Assembly: GCA_034687125.1 (NCBI GenBank)
Contig: JAQGBZ010000207.1
Location: forward strand, 1-64,000
Length of the DNA: 64,000 nt
Origin: Neelides folsomi
Taxonomy: Eukaryota > Arthropoda > Collembola > Neelipleona > Neelidae
Direction of reading: 5' to 3'
The notes beneath the pieces are model-generated. The model was given only the letters and a program-made list of their open reading frames with translations, was not told where the DNA came from and did not search any database. Shown here piece after piece: positions 25,701 to 34,297 of the stretch (positions are counted from its first letter, which is position 1; each line of letters begins with the position of its first letter). Both the position numbers and the translations under genes were made by a program.

Positions 25701-28700
25701 GAGCTGAACTTTGAACCGTTGTTGGGATTGACAATTTTGGATTGAGTCTGAACCTCGATTGACCTCCTAGTCGGGTCGGAGCTGCTGTCGTTTTCGGAGC
25801 CTCCGTCTTTGGCGCCTCTGATGGTGATTGGCCAATTGGGAGCTCATACTCGTATTCAATTTCATAATCCTCTTCGCCATTTGGAGTGATAATGGTCGTG
25901 GGCTTAATGGAAGTCACAGTTGTCACTGTTGGACTTGGAGTGATGAAAGCGCTTGAGCTTGAGCTCTTGGATTTGGATCCATATCGGCTACTGCTGCTTC
26001 CGTGGAATTGAGAGCTTCCTCCAACAGAACGACTTCCGGAAATTGTGGGTTTAATGAATCCGGACGAACTTCCCCTATAGCGAGATGAGGAAGAGGAGGA
26101 AGAAGTTGGTTGGGTTGAACGAGAGTTCCCAAAACCTCTCAAAGATCCTCTGGATGATCCAGAAACTGAAGATTGACTGCTTGGCACAAAGGTATTAACG
26201 CTGGCTGAGGCTGAAGTTGGTTGGATTGCACTTTGTTTCAACCCTGGTTTTACAAATCTGTTTCTTCCTCCGGCGAATGGAAGTCTTGGGGTTGGGGAGG
26301 AAGTTGGAGCAGCGGCCGTTGTGGATTCAGTTTCTCCAGGACGTTTGAACTTCCGTCTCTCTTGGAATGATCTCGTGGCCGAGACCGCAGGAGTTGCAAT
26401 GACCGTCGGGGTAATTTCAGTTCTGCTCACAATAATTGCATTTGTTTGCTTTCTCCTTGGAACGAAAGAAGGACGGCTTCTGGAGGCAAATGGTGTAATG
26501 AGCGGACTGAAGGTTTTGGAAGTTGCAGTGAAGGAAATTCGACTGGCTCCGCGGCCACGTCCAGTTCCTGGGAATTTCTTCCCTGGCAATTTCTTCTCTT
26601 CGCTCTTTTCTGTTGAAGTGACTACGTCTTCAACAGCGCCTGGCCCTTCAGAAACGGAGCTTTCAATATCGACTACTTGAGTGGCTGGAATTGTTGTGAC
26701 ATCCTCGGTCTTCGATGGATTAATTACATAACGGCTCGTTGACTCGATAACTTGAGCGTATTGGTCATCAATGTATGTTCCGAGGATCTTGGAAGTGTAA
26801 TGAGTGGTTTGACCCCCTTCGACCAATGACCCATCAATGACCCGAACAAGTCCGGTTTTGAAAATGGCTGAGCTTGAAGGATCCACATCAGCACTTGCAG
26901 GGTTCTTCTTAATCGAGGAAGTGCTCTCGATGAGATGGACATATTGGCCGTCAATGATCGAACCGAATGTCTTTGAAGTAAAGAAAGTGGAGGCTAATCC
27001 ATCAGCATCTACAGTTTTTCCTGCGTTCAATCCAAGAAGCCCGGTTTCATAAATTGAATCACTGGCAGTTGCAATGACCCGAGTCTCAGTTGGCTCGATG
27101 ATGTTAATTGTCGAGTCTAAGAATTTCGCATAGATCCCATCAACATAAGTTCCAAAGACATCGGTGTGGTAAACGACAGTTGTTCGATCGTACACTTCTG
27201 AGCTCACGAGCGTCGAGAGAAGTCCAGTTGGGAGGAATGAAGGATCGATGGTTTCCCTGTAAGCCTCCTCGTACTCGTCCTTGTTGATAATTTGTTTCTT
27301 CGAGGTCTCAACAACTCCAACGGTCGGACTGGCCGAAACGGTCGACTTTTCTCCAGACCCAGCCTCAACATTGGTGATCGTTTCCAACCTGCTGTTCACC
27401 ACTGTCTCATCTCCCAAGTAGCTCGTGGTGAAATATGTATAAGTGGTGTAATAAGTTGTCAAATCATCGGCAGGAGTCACGAGAGTTGGTTGGATTGGAA
27501 TGACAGGAGCATCAGATGGCTCGATTTTGGTCGTCGCACTCACAACGTCGTCCACTCCAGGAGTCACAACATTTGAAACGGTTTCTTCCCGGCTGGTCAC
27601 AATCTGCTCCCCTTCTCTGAATGAAGTGGTCCAGTATGTGTAAGTTGTGTAGTAAGTGATGGGATAGGTTGGTTCAACGCTCTCGGCAGGAGCAGTCGAC
27701 TCTTCTTTTTCGACAACGTCGCTGGCAATGTTCGTCACTGTTTCCAACCGACTGGAAATTGTCGAAGACCCGCTCTTGTAATGAGTGGTGAAGAATGTGA
27801 AAGTGGTGAAATAGGTTTTAAGTGCAGGGGTGCCCTTAAGCTCACTAAAGTCATTTGGCTCTTGGCGCCGTTTGCCTCTTAATTCAGGAGAGCCATCGAG
27901 GGCTTCTTCGAAAATTGGGCTTTGGGTCGTCACCTCAGAGCTTTCCAATTCATAATATTCCATCTCATGTTCGGGTTCAATGGTGGTGACTTCTTCCTTC
28001 TCTGCCTTCACTTCTTTCGTTTCTTTCTCAGGAACGGTTTTAGCACTTGTTTCACTCACATGGCTACCAACTTCGTTCAAATCATCCTTTGATTCGGATT
28101 CTTGGACAATATTTTGTTCGGGTGCCTTTGAGGGCACAGTTCGTCCTGTCAACCCAGTGGGTTTGATTTCCGTCTCAACAAGGCCGGATCGGATGGTCGT
28201 CCCTGCCACGACAACATTTGAGGAAGTTTCAAGGGAGCTCTTGTGGTAAGAAGTTCCGTCTTTGAAAGCCGTTGTCAAATATGTGTAAGTGGTGAAGAAA
28301 GTTGTCTCCCTTTGTTTACCCTTCGCTGGGGCGTCGGTGGAGGCCAGTGAGGGAGTTCGGGTCACGACGGTTGGAACGACGTTTGTAATGACTTCAGTAC
28401 GGCTCTTTAAAGAAGTGTCATCCGCTCCGTTGAACAGCGTTGTAAGATAGGTGTAAGTTGTGTAGAATGTCTTAAACACGGTGACAATTGTGGGTTTGAT
28501 TTCTTCCTCTTCTTGTTCGTATTCCTCAACATATTCCGTTTCCTCTTCATCGGGAATGGAAGGAGTTGGGCTGAGGACCGAGCTTGAAGAAATTGGGCTC
28601 TTAACCGAAGAGCTTGAAATTGGAAATGACGATGAAGAGAATTTCTTTTTCAGAGAGCTAGAGAATTTTCCGCCTGGTTTAGATGAACCAAAACTAGCAG

Positions 28701-31700
28701 AAGAACTCGGTTCAATTAATTTAATTGAAGCAGTCGGGATAATTTTGGAAGAAGTTGACCTCAATTTGGATTCAAGTGTTCCAGTGAGAGTTACAACATT
28801 TGAGACGATTTCTTCCCGGCTGGACACGCTGGTAGTTTGGCCGGTGAAGAATGTAGTGAGATATGTATAAGTTGTAAAGTAGGTCTTATAAATGAGTTGA
28901 GAACTGGCGGGTTTGATCCGGATAGATTTGGTTGGTTTTTCAATTTGATCCGTTTCTTCGCCTTTCTCTTCTTTGTCAGTAGTGGTTGGGAGAACGTTGG
29001 TAAATGTTTTACGCACCAATCCCACAGCACTGCTGGTCACTTCTCTGGATGTTACGGACGTCTCAGTGGCATCGCCCTTTGGAATGAAGAAGGTCGTGTA
29101 GTAAGTGTAGGTGCGGTAAAGAGTTGTGGGTAAAGTCCGTGTGACAAAAATGGTCGAGTCGTCTTCTTGGACAGGAGAAGCCTCGAGATTCGGTTGAGCT
29201 TCGCTGCCTCGGATGTCAACAAGAAGTTGATCTTGTGGTCTGCCAACAACTTTCCTTGCAGTTTCAACCTCGTTTTCTTTATCTGACCTTGGTGTGGTGA
29301 CTGCTTCCTCATCCTCGAACTTGTCAGTAGTTGGGATAAATTCGGTCGTGACATCGACGTCGTCTCCGCTCTCTGTCGTTGTCACATCGTAGCTAAAGGC
29401 CGAAGAAACTGACGAAGGGAGTTTGATAACTTGGGTGGCCCGAATGGTGGAGGTGTAAACGGGAGATGCTGAAGGAGCCGCAGGAGACGAAAGACTTTTG
29501 CTTGGAATGAGGAAAAACACGGTGGAAGTGGATTTGGTCACTTGGGCATAATTTTCCCCGTAGAAAGTTCCAAGGACGAGAGAAGTGAAAACGGTGGTGG
29601 TTTCATCTTGGACGGCTGATCCTTGAATGGAAGTGACAAGGCCGGTCGGGTTGATTTTATCCGTTTGGAAAATCGAAGTTGTGGCGGTGCTGAAAACTCC
29701 CGAACTTTCAATGTTTTTGCTTGGTTTGAATACTGGGCTCTTGAGAGATTCGCTAGCTTTAGCTGATTCTGAGTTAGCAGCAATTGAGAGAGTTTTGGAT
29801 CTCAATGGAGTAAATTTGGACCGGGACGAAAAGAGAGAATTACGATTGAAACCGGACGATTTGGCTTCTTCAAAAGAAGAAGTTGGTTTAACCGGAAGTG
29901 GAGTTGTGGGGCCGACGGTGAATTCATCAGAGTCGAAAATCTTTGTTTGAGCCCCGAATTGTTTACTCAAAATCCTTGAGTCTAAATGGTCCAAATTGGT
30001 AAAAATGGTTTGTTTGCCTGAGACAAGAATTGTTGACTCGCTGGGTTCAAGTTGAGGACCGGGAAGTTTTTTAACTCCTCTTGAGGATTGAGACGAAGAT
30101 AGTTTTTTACTCGCTTCAATTTTTCTCGAACTTGCACTAGTCGAGGAAATCTCCGGAGTTCGTGTAGCCTCAATGGCTTTTGTTGTTGTTCGTGCATTAA
30201 GATCCTCCAAGATCTTTGTCCTTGGCATGAAGACAATTACAGTGTTTCCGACAGTTGTTGTGAAATCGGCAAAACCCACATAAGTAACTGTAGCTCGTCC
30301 CGTAGAAGCCGCCCCTTGCAAATCGTTCTCAATATTGTTTTCCTTGTCTTGTTTGTCGGCCATGGCGGGGAAGGCGCGATTGCTTCTCGACTGAACTTGT
30401 GACAAAGCTTCGGGTTTTTCAACCTTTTGTTTTTGTTGTTGTTGAGTCTTTGGCAGCTTTGGGGTCGGCTTTTGGAAAACGGGGTTCTTTGAGTTTTTGC
30501 TCACGGAGACGTCAATATTTTTTTCCACGTGGTATTGGACAGATCCTGCAGTGGTGGAGTCAGGCTCAGAGTCAACTTGCCCAGGTCGGTAAGTTGGAAT
30601 TGGAAGAGATTTAGGTTTGGCTTGAGTTGGACGGACGTCGCTGGCCGCTTCAACAATTAATTCATCTCCACCCGGGACTTTACGAGCTTGAGGAATTTCA
30701 TTGTCTTTTTCCTTCTTGGAAGAGGAGGAAGAAGAAGAGGTGGAAAACATTTTTCGATCGACTGCCACCGTCACTTCGTCCACTTTCGGGCTTTTCAAAT
30801 ATGGAGTTTCTCGGGCTCCATCCACTGTAATAAGATGTTCCGAATCTCCTACCGAAGGCTCGATTTCAACAATAACTCCTTCCACATGTTGGCCATCAAT
30901 TGAGCCATCAATGGTGGCTCTCTCCTTCGTAGAAGGAACGATGACTTTCAACTTGTCCGACATGTCAATCACCACTTTGTTCTTTTGCGGGCCGTTTTCA
31001 ACATAAATCGTCTGCTTCCCACCATCCTCACTTTGGCTTGGCTCAATGGCCGTCTTTCCGAAGAAGAAAAGGAACGTTTTTGTATTTTGCACATAAGAGC
31101 CGGTGAAAACGTTGTAGGTTGTCTCTTGACCAGATCCATCATCTTTATGAATGAATTTCCCATGAGTTCCTTGGACTTTGAATTGTTTCTCGTTTTGTTT
31201 CAGTGCCCGGAGTCGATTTTCATTCTCGACAATTTCAACCTCAGCCACAGGGCCATTTTTCACTTCTTGGAAATTTCCCTTAGCTTCAAGCGGAAACGAA
31301 GCAGTTGGTTCGATGTTCGAATAAGAAGATTTTGATGGTTCGACCGGGGCATAAATGACAGTTCCAAACTTTCCAGCTGAAGTTTTCCTCGACTCAACCT
31401 CGGCAGATTCGGACTTGGAAGTATCTGGATTGAAAACCGGCGTGGCATAAATGACATCAGAACCTTCCGATGAACCTGTCACAGCAGTTGCAATAATCGG
31501 ATCTGTGTACCAAGGCGGGTAGTTAATGTTCGAATAGCTTGACACTATTTGAGCATAAGTTCCATCAATGAAGGTCCGGTAGAAATTGGTCGTGTGGCCC
31601 GTAGTTGCATAGCCGTTTACTTCAGTTGACACGGCCGAAGCTATGAAACCAGTTGGCTTGATCACATCCATCATATTTTCCCCACCGATGTCTGTCGGGA

Positions 31701-34297
31701 CAGCGTGATAAATCCTCGAACTCGTCGATATGATCCTTGCATAAGTTCCCTTGATGTAAGTGGCCAGGAGCTTGGTCACGTACTCTGTCGTAGTTCCGGA
31801 TGTGACAAATGATCCCATTGTAGTTGTCAAAAGACCAACGGGTCGAGTTCTTCCCCTTTCCTTTTCAAAAAATGTCGTGGTTGCTCCGCCATTGGCGACC
31901 CTCGAAAGTTCTGAAAGTGACAGAGACAGACAAGAAGGAAGTTGTCAAAGTGCTCAAGAAAATAAATGTGTTGTAAAATAGTGACAGGGAAGAAAGAGAA
32001 GAATTTCATTCAGTAAATTAAAATAAATTAAAGTATTAAGAAGGATATTTGAATTAAATTAGACATTATAATAGATAGATAAAATAAGTTCATTTCTACA
32101 TTTAACTAATCATCTTGAAGGAGTAAAAGTTTGAATACTGATAGGAATCCAAACTTTTTAAACGAACATGACAGTAAAGGAAGAAGTGATAAATTTAATT
32201 AACGAGTTTCAAAACAAACATGCTGAGTGAGCCATGCAAGTCGAGGATAACATTTGTGCAAAAAGGAAATTAAAAGTGTTTTATATGAGCTTGTTCACAA
32301 ATGCAAATTAAATTAATTCGTGTTTATAAAAAGAGAGAAGAATGGAAGGAATATGAGGATGAATAATCTTCAAATATATTTGTATGACCTCTTTTATATT
32401 TATTTATATAGGCTTGAAGATCTCAGCGCATATAAATTGTCCATAATTAAGGCAGTTGGTGGGCATGAAATTAAATGCTCAAGTGGCAGAAGTGCAATGA
32501 ACGATAAATCAATGAAAGACAAAGAGGATGAATTTCCTATATAAAGAAACGAAGGAATCAAATGTGAAAGCTTGGTAATAAAATAATTAGCAATAATAAA
32601 GTACAATGGAACGGAGCTCCATAATTTAGGGAATAATGAAGAGAAACTTAATTACTCTCTTTGTTGCTATTATTGGGAGAGCTTCTCTCTTCACTTCTTT
32701 CTTCATGACACTTTTGACGACTTTTGCCTAACTTAATTATATTATAAAAGTGAAGATCCCCATTTTGAATGTCGAGATGAAAGAGGTTCAGTAATAAGAG
32801 ACACTCAACAAATACACTCATAAATAGCTTAATAACATGGGAATTAATCCTTATCCAATTGAGGCATTCTTATTGCAAGTTCAAAAAGCAGTTAATTAAA
32901 TTTGCAAAAAAATTAATTATTCAAACTGCGAACACTCATTTTGCATTAGGTAGGGAAAAAGTTGGGGAATTTCACTTTGACCGATTCCACGGTTCTTAAC
33001 CATCAAACCCTCCCAATTAATTGTTCATTTCAATTGACAATTAATCCAATCAGGGTCTCATCCCCTACAAAGTGAATGAAGCGAAAATGATGCACAAGTG
33101 ATAAGCTGATGGGATTAATGGAGATGTTGTGACCTACATAAAGGCGCTTACATCCTTTTCAAATCATTGTTGTGTAGGTTAGTCAACTCATCAGATCAAC
33201 CAGATAATGGTTAAATGACTTAAACGTATTAATTGTTAATTTTAAAATGTAGTCCCTGTTAAAGATGCTAGAAAGTAACGTAATATAACACATTGGTTAA
33301 TATTCATTACGGTGTTTGGTGCGTTGGCATATGATTAAACGATTGTATCACTAGTAAAGATGAATTGCATTTATAACTTTTTTGTTTTCAACTGTTTTTG
33401 TCACTATTATTTCTATTATGATGCAAAGGAAGGTAATGATGGATTAGGATGCATTTATGTATTAGCATGGTGGGTGCAAGGTGTGTAAAATTCCCTATCC
33501 TAATGGCCTAATGAAATAATTTAGACATTTCCATTAAGTGCACTTCAATTCCTTATCTCCCATCAAAGGAACTGAAGAACAAAAATTTTAAGAGCATGAG
33601 ATAGTTTTCAAATCTAGGTCTTGGATCAAAATGAATGGACTCGCCTTTTGGCCAATAAAATAAATTCTCACGACTTTGCATTATCCCTCAATTTGCTATT
33701 ATGTTAAATTCAAATTCTCCTCTCATTCTCAGACTCGTACAATTGAACACGACTCACTCATTTTTTTGCATTATCAATTGGCCATTTGATAATTTAATAT
33801 ACTTAACTAGATCTAAAGAAAGGAACATTTTACATACTTTCCACCATTGACATAATTTATAAAAGCCATAGTTTAACCCTGGGTCTGGCAAGATGATTAA
33901 TTAAACGGAGTTAATGAATTCTGACGATCGTTAATATCCCTATCAAGTTCAAGTTTCCCTGTTTAATTCGAGTAATAAACACTGGATAGAAAGTTTTGAT
34001 TCTGACCTGATAATGCAGCTCGCTTCAATCTGGGTGAAGTGACGTTCTTGGCGGTGCATTTCGAAGGGTCCCATTGACCTAGTTAAAATAAATAATAAAT
34101 CCATCAATGGAGTAAATACCTTTTGGAATTATTTTAAACCTAAACCGGAACTAACAATAAGCTGTATTTTATATTTGTATTTGCTCACGTACCTTCATCA
34201 GACCCATCTTGGCAGTCTTGAATTCCATCCTTAACTAAACTTAAATCTATACAGCGTGGTATTCCACATAGGCACTTGTGTTGCTGGTCCCCACAGT
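7557..34297 (-). CDS. Giant mucin-like SEA/EGF membrane protein locus (DUF4758-like), overall span
   Basis: Twenty exons were placed on the minus strand: 34193-34297, 34007-34078, 23349(or 23185)-31910, 21123-21254, 20727-20857, 19827-19967, 11044-19726, 10603-10911, 10200-10462, 9879-10005, 9604-9747, 9383-9502, 9164-9271, 8898-9046, 8712-8804, 8467-8631, 8290-8395, 7889-8115, 7694-7774, 7557-7586. All phases agree and the joined frame is 6,582 codons including the stop. Domain order: LDLa, DUF4758-like and TYxTT repeats in mucin linkers, EGF, SEA, EGF, EGF, TM, cytoplasmic tail. The signal-peptide exon upstream of 34297 was not identified. It could be one gene with a secreted and a membrane form, or two adjacent related genes (34297-23185 and 21254-7557). 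The second would then lack a visible signal peptide, which favours one gene. Such proteins are expected on apical or cuticle-facing surfaces; this is inference. Confidence 0.65.
7889..8115 (-). CDS. Mucin locus, cytoplasmic-tail exon with two open frames
   Basis: Acceptor TTCTTAAG precedes 8115 and donor GAT|GTAATA follows 7889. In the frame fixed by the upstream exon it encodes ALVSSGAEVSARGGARRK and later HKHHNY-type His/Ser/Tyr-rich sequence ending CAYSD. A second frame is open throughout (starting GLWYHQEPKCPHAEVPEGKR, and including LPIELIQTLTEDLRPNITIT). It would be used if the 106-nt exon 8290-8395 were skipped, because that exon is not a multiple of three and the exon before it ends in phase 0. 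Confidence 0.75.
8290..8395 (-). CDS. Mucin locus, cytoplasmic-tail exon (106 nt, phase 0 to 1)
   Basis: It encodes GHKSAGTSSRQSTMIDNEE, then IPRGRRHGVQDRRMSTG, between acceptor GTGAAG and donor CCG|GTAAAA. The content is basic and Ser/Thr-rich, like the neighbouring tail exons. Confidence 0.75.
8467..8631 (-). CDS. Mucin locus, cytoplasmic-tail exon with weak donor / immediate stop
   Basis: Acceptor AAATAG precedes 8631; it reads DRSLTVVIPRAKIRASSRPP and on to SYLDAAPYS. The donor is TCC|GTATAG, which fits phase 0 for the next exon but is non-consensus. Read-through meets the codons GTA TAG, so unspliced transcripts would end the protein here as PYSV. A truncated-tail isoform is therefore possible. 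Confidence 0.65.
8712..8804 (-). CDS. Mucin locus, cytoplasmic-tail exon
   Basis: Reads MENGESNKGGAKSGRGSDL, then VDFSLRNVVMDQ, between acceptor AACTAG and donor CAG|GTTAGA; phase 0 at both ends, 93 nt, so it could be skipped without a frameshift. Confidence 0.75.
8898..9046 (-). CDS. Mucin locus, first tail exon after the membrane segment
   Basis: Acceptor TTGAAG precedes 9046 and donor TTG|GTAAAA follows 8898. It reads GRFMRYRSPASQATLERTA and on to FTPDSLL. Rich in Ser, Arg and Thr with several possible kinase sites. Phase 1 to phase 0. Confidence 0.75.
9164..9271 (-). CDS. Mucin locus, transmembrane exon
   Basis: It encodes LLLFAIIAIGIVMFFLVLLC and GILVC, about 25 hydrophobic residues, followed at once by RRSKSRRERPG, a strong positive stop-transfer patch. 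This fixes a type I orientation: mucin/EGF/SEA side outside, tail inside. Phase 1 at both ends. Confidence 0.9.
9383..9502 (-). CDS. Mucin locus, EGF-like module (juxtamembrane)
   Basis: Reads ELSGCIDCNNRGNCTIDAYG, then NSACDCFKWFGGAKC. The six-cysteine CxxCxxxGxC...CxCxxxxGGxxC pattern is that of a compact EGF repeat. One exon, phase 1-1, the usual exchangeable module format. Confidence 0.9.
9604..9747 (-). CDS. Mucin locus, calcium-binding EGF module
   Basis: Reads DFDECADKSFNDCSENALC, then LNLRGSFACECQSGYKD to ECHG. The DxDEC start, the Asn after the third cysteine and the aromatic in GSFxCxC are the calcium-binding EGF signature. One exon, phase 1-1. Confidence 0.92.
9879..10462 (-). CDS. 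Mucin locus, SEA domain (exons 10200-10462 and 9879-10005)
   Basis: The first exon reads TFTFEMSLAVNHMEGMTFDF and runs through YQNFITITKNALDKAFL to PKVNVEFLVQ; the second continues NITEDRIKNYLIRTLKNSNF. This is the SEA pattern (aromatic beta strand, Y..F......L..aF helix, VxVxFxV strand, helix near the end), lying between EGF modules as in many membrane mucins. The G-SVVV self-cleavage motif is not seen; the corresponding stretch reads GSDIMKVVP, so autoproteolysis may be absent. Junction phase 0. Confidence 0.85.
10603..10911 (-). CDS. Mucin locus, charged stalk plus EGF-like module
   Basis: Acceptor AATATAG precedes 10911 and donor AAAC|GTAAAT follows 10603. The first part is an acidic/basic linker (AVFNYDTQPESEPKRND and on). 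The last 40 residues read CDSECTKNENQTCKKF, then CMCKPGF and GEC: an EGF-like six-cysteine arrangement immediately before the SEA domain. Phase 1-1. Confidence 0.85.
11044..19726 (-). CDS. Mucin locus, giant exon B (8,683 nt)
   Basis: One uninterrupted frame between acceptor AACAG and donor AAAG|GTATAG. The N-terminal part continues a TYxTT repeat from the previous exon (IISNV) and adds four more (for example KTFYTTFTYLTTLL and KTYFTTYTYYTTVL, each followed by an SSREx(V/I)SNVV-like tail) down to about 18860. The rest is Pro/Ser/Thr/Asn/Gln-rich: an acidic TTT-rich part, a Gly/Ala patch near 17150-17320, REQQH pentapeptide repeats near 16151-16220, an Asn run near 15443-15485, and PPPP segments. 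It ends in Thr/Val-rich strands (TETKTQTLTETETMIVS). GC content is clearly above the flanks, as expected for a real exon. Secretory mucin-type spacer; O-glycosylation is inferred. Confidence 0.9.
19827..19967 (-). CDS. Mucin locus, exon carrying the first TYxTT repeat of the second half
   Basis: Reads NNAIDHLLHSIVRSATPDF, then VTKTLVTTFTYMTTLLQ and SSRKE, between acceptor CTCCAG and donor GAG|GTAGCT. The repeat is completed by the first residues of giant exon B (IISNVM), so the intron cuts one repeat; phase 0. Confidence 0.85.
20727..20857 (-). CDS. Mucin locus, Pro/Val-rich linker exon
   Basis: Acceptor CTACAG precedes 20857 and donor CCG|GTAATT follows 20727. Reads GDKTAFIGFERTPLSPVPV and on to HLVEHPDKP. 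Phases 1 and 0 match both neighbours. Confidence 0.8.
21123..21254 (-). CDS. Mucin locus, first exon of the membrane-anchored half
   Basis: Two acceptors are possible: TAG before 21254 (phase 1, reads QEFPLLTEANVTEQRVTGG) or CAG before 21249 (phase 0, starts at EFPLL). The exon continues RLFIQSGRNLATKVMGNG to VIVRG and ends in donor AG|GTAAGA. There is no start codon with a signal peptide here. The phase-1 acceptor pairs with an internal phase-1 donor in giant exon A. Confidence 0.75.
21255..23184 (-). other. Intron of the joined mucin gene, or 3' UTR plus intergenic DNA between two genes
   Basis: Very AT-rich; no exon with a signal peptide was found on the minus strand. It contains an AATAAA (minus strand) at 22961-22966, about 220 nt after the stop at 23185, suitable for ending a short transcript form. 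Confidence 0.45.
22961..22966 (-). terminator. Putative poly(A) signal of the secreted form
   Basis: AATAAA on the minus strand, about 220 nt downstream of the TAG at 23185-23187. Confidence 0.4.
23185..31910 (-). CDS. Mucin locus, giant exon A (8,726 nt) with in-exon stop
   Basis: One open frame from acceptor TTTCAG (before 31910; LSRVANGGATTTFFEKERG) to TAG at 23185. It contains about seven DUF4758-like repeats of the type TYIKGTYARIISTSSRI or GTYIDDQYAQVIESTSRY (near 31750, 31570, 31080, 29560, 27150, 26940 and 26770). It also has seven TYxTT repeats, such as KTFYTTYTYLTTLF with SRTEVITNVV (27370-29130). Spacers are Ser/Thr/Pro/Arg-rich, with a Thr run near 24805-24860 and Gln runs near 23660-23770. 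Dibasic sites RSRR|FPRQ (near 25085) and GRRKR|EAP (near 23445) suggest proprotein-convertase processing. The last 55 residues are codon-rich and GC-rich, so the stop looks genuine rather than intron read-through. I recall PF15950/DUF4758 as an arthropod family of unknown function. Confidence 0.9.
31911..34006 (-). other. Intron of the mucin locus
   Basis: About 2.1 kb between donor CAG|GTCAGA (before 34007) and acceptor TTTCAG (before 31910). AT-rich; no second gene or element recognised in it. Confidence 0.7.
34007..34078 (-). CDS. Mucin locus, short linker exon with dibasic site
   Basis: Reads GQWDPSKCTAKNVTSPRLKR, then AALS, between acceptor AACTAG and donor CAG|GTCAGA; phase 1-1. The RLKR|AALS sequence is a classic convertase site that would separate the LDLa head from the mucin part. 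Confidence 0.8.
34193..34297 (-). CDS. Mucin locus, LDL-receptor class A module
   Basis: Reads CGDQQHKCLCGIPRCIDLSL, then VKDGIQDCQDGSDE, between acceptor TTGCAG and donor AAG|GTACGT. Six cysteines and the C-terminal DCxDGSDE calcium cage are present, so it is an LDLa repeat of a slightly divergent (CxCGIPRC) type. Phase 1-1. Upstream exons (signal peptide) lie beyond 34297 and were not found with confidence. Confidence 0.9.
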
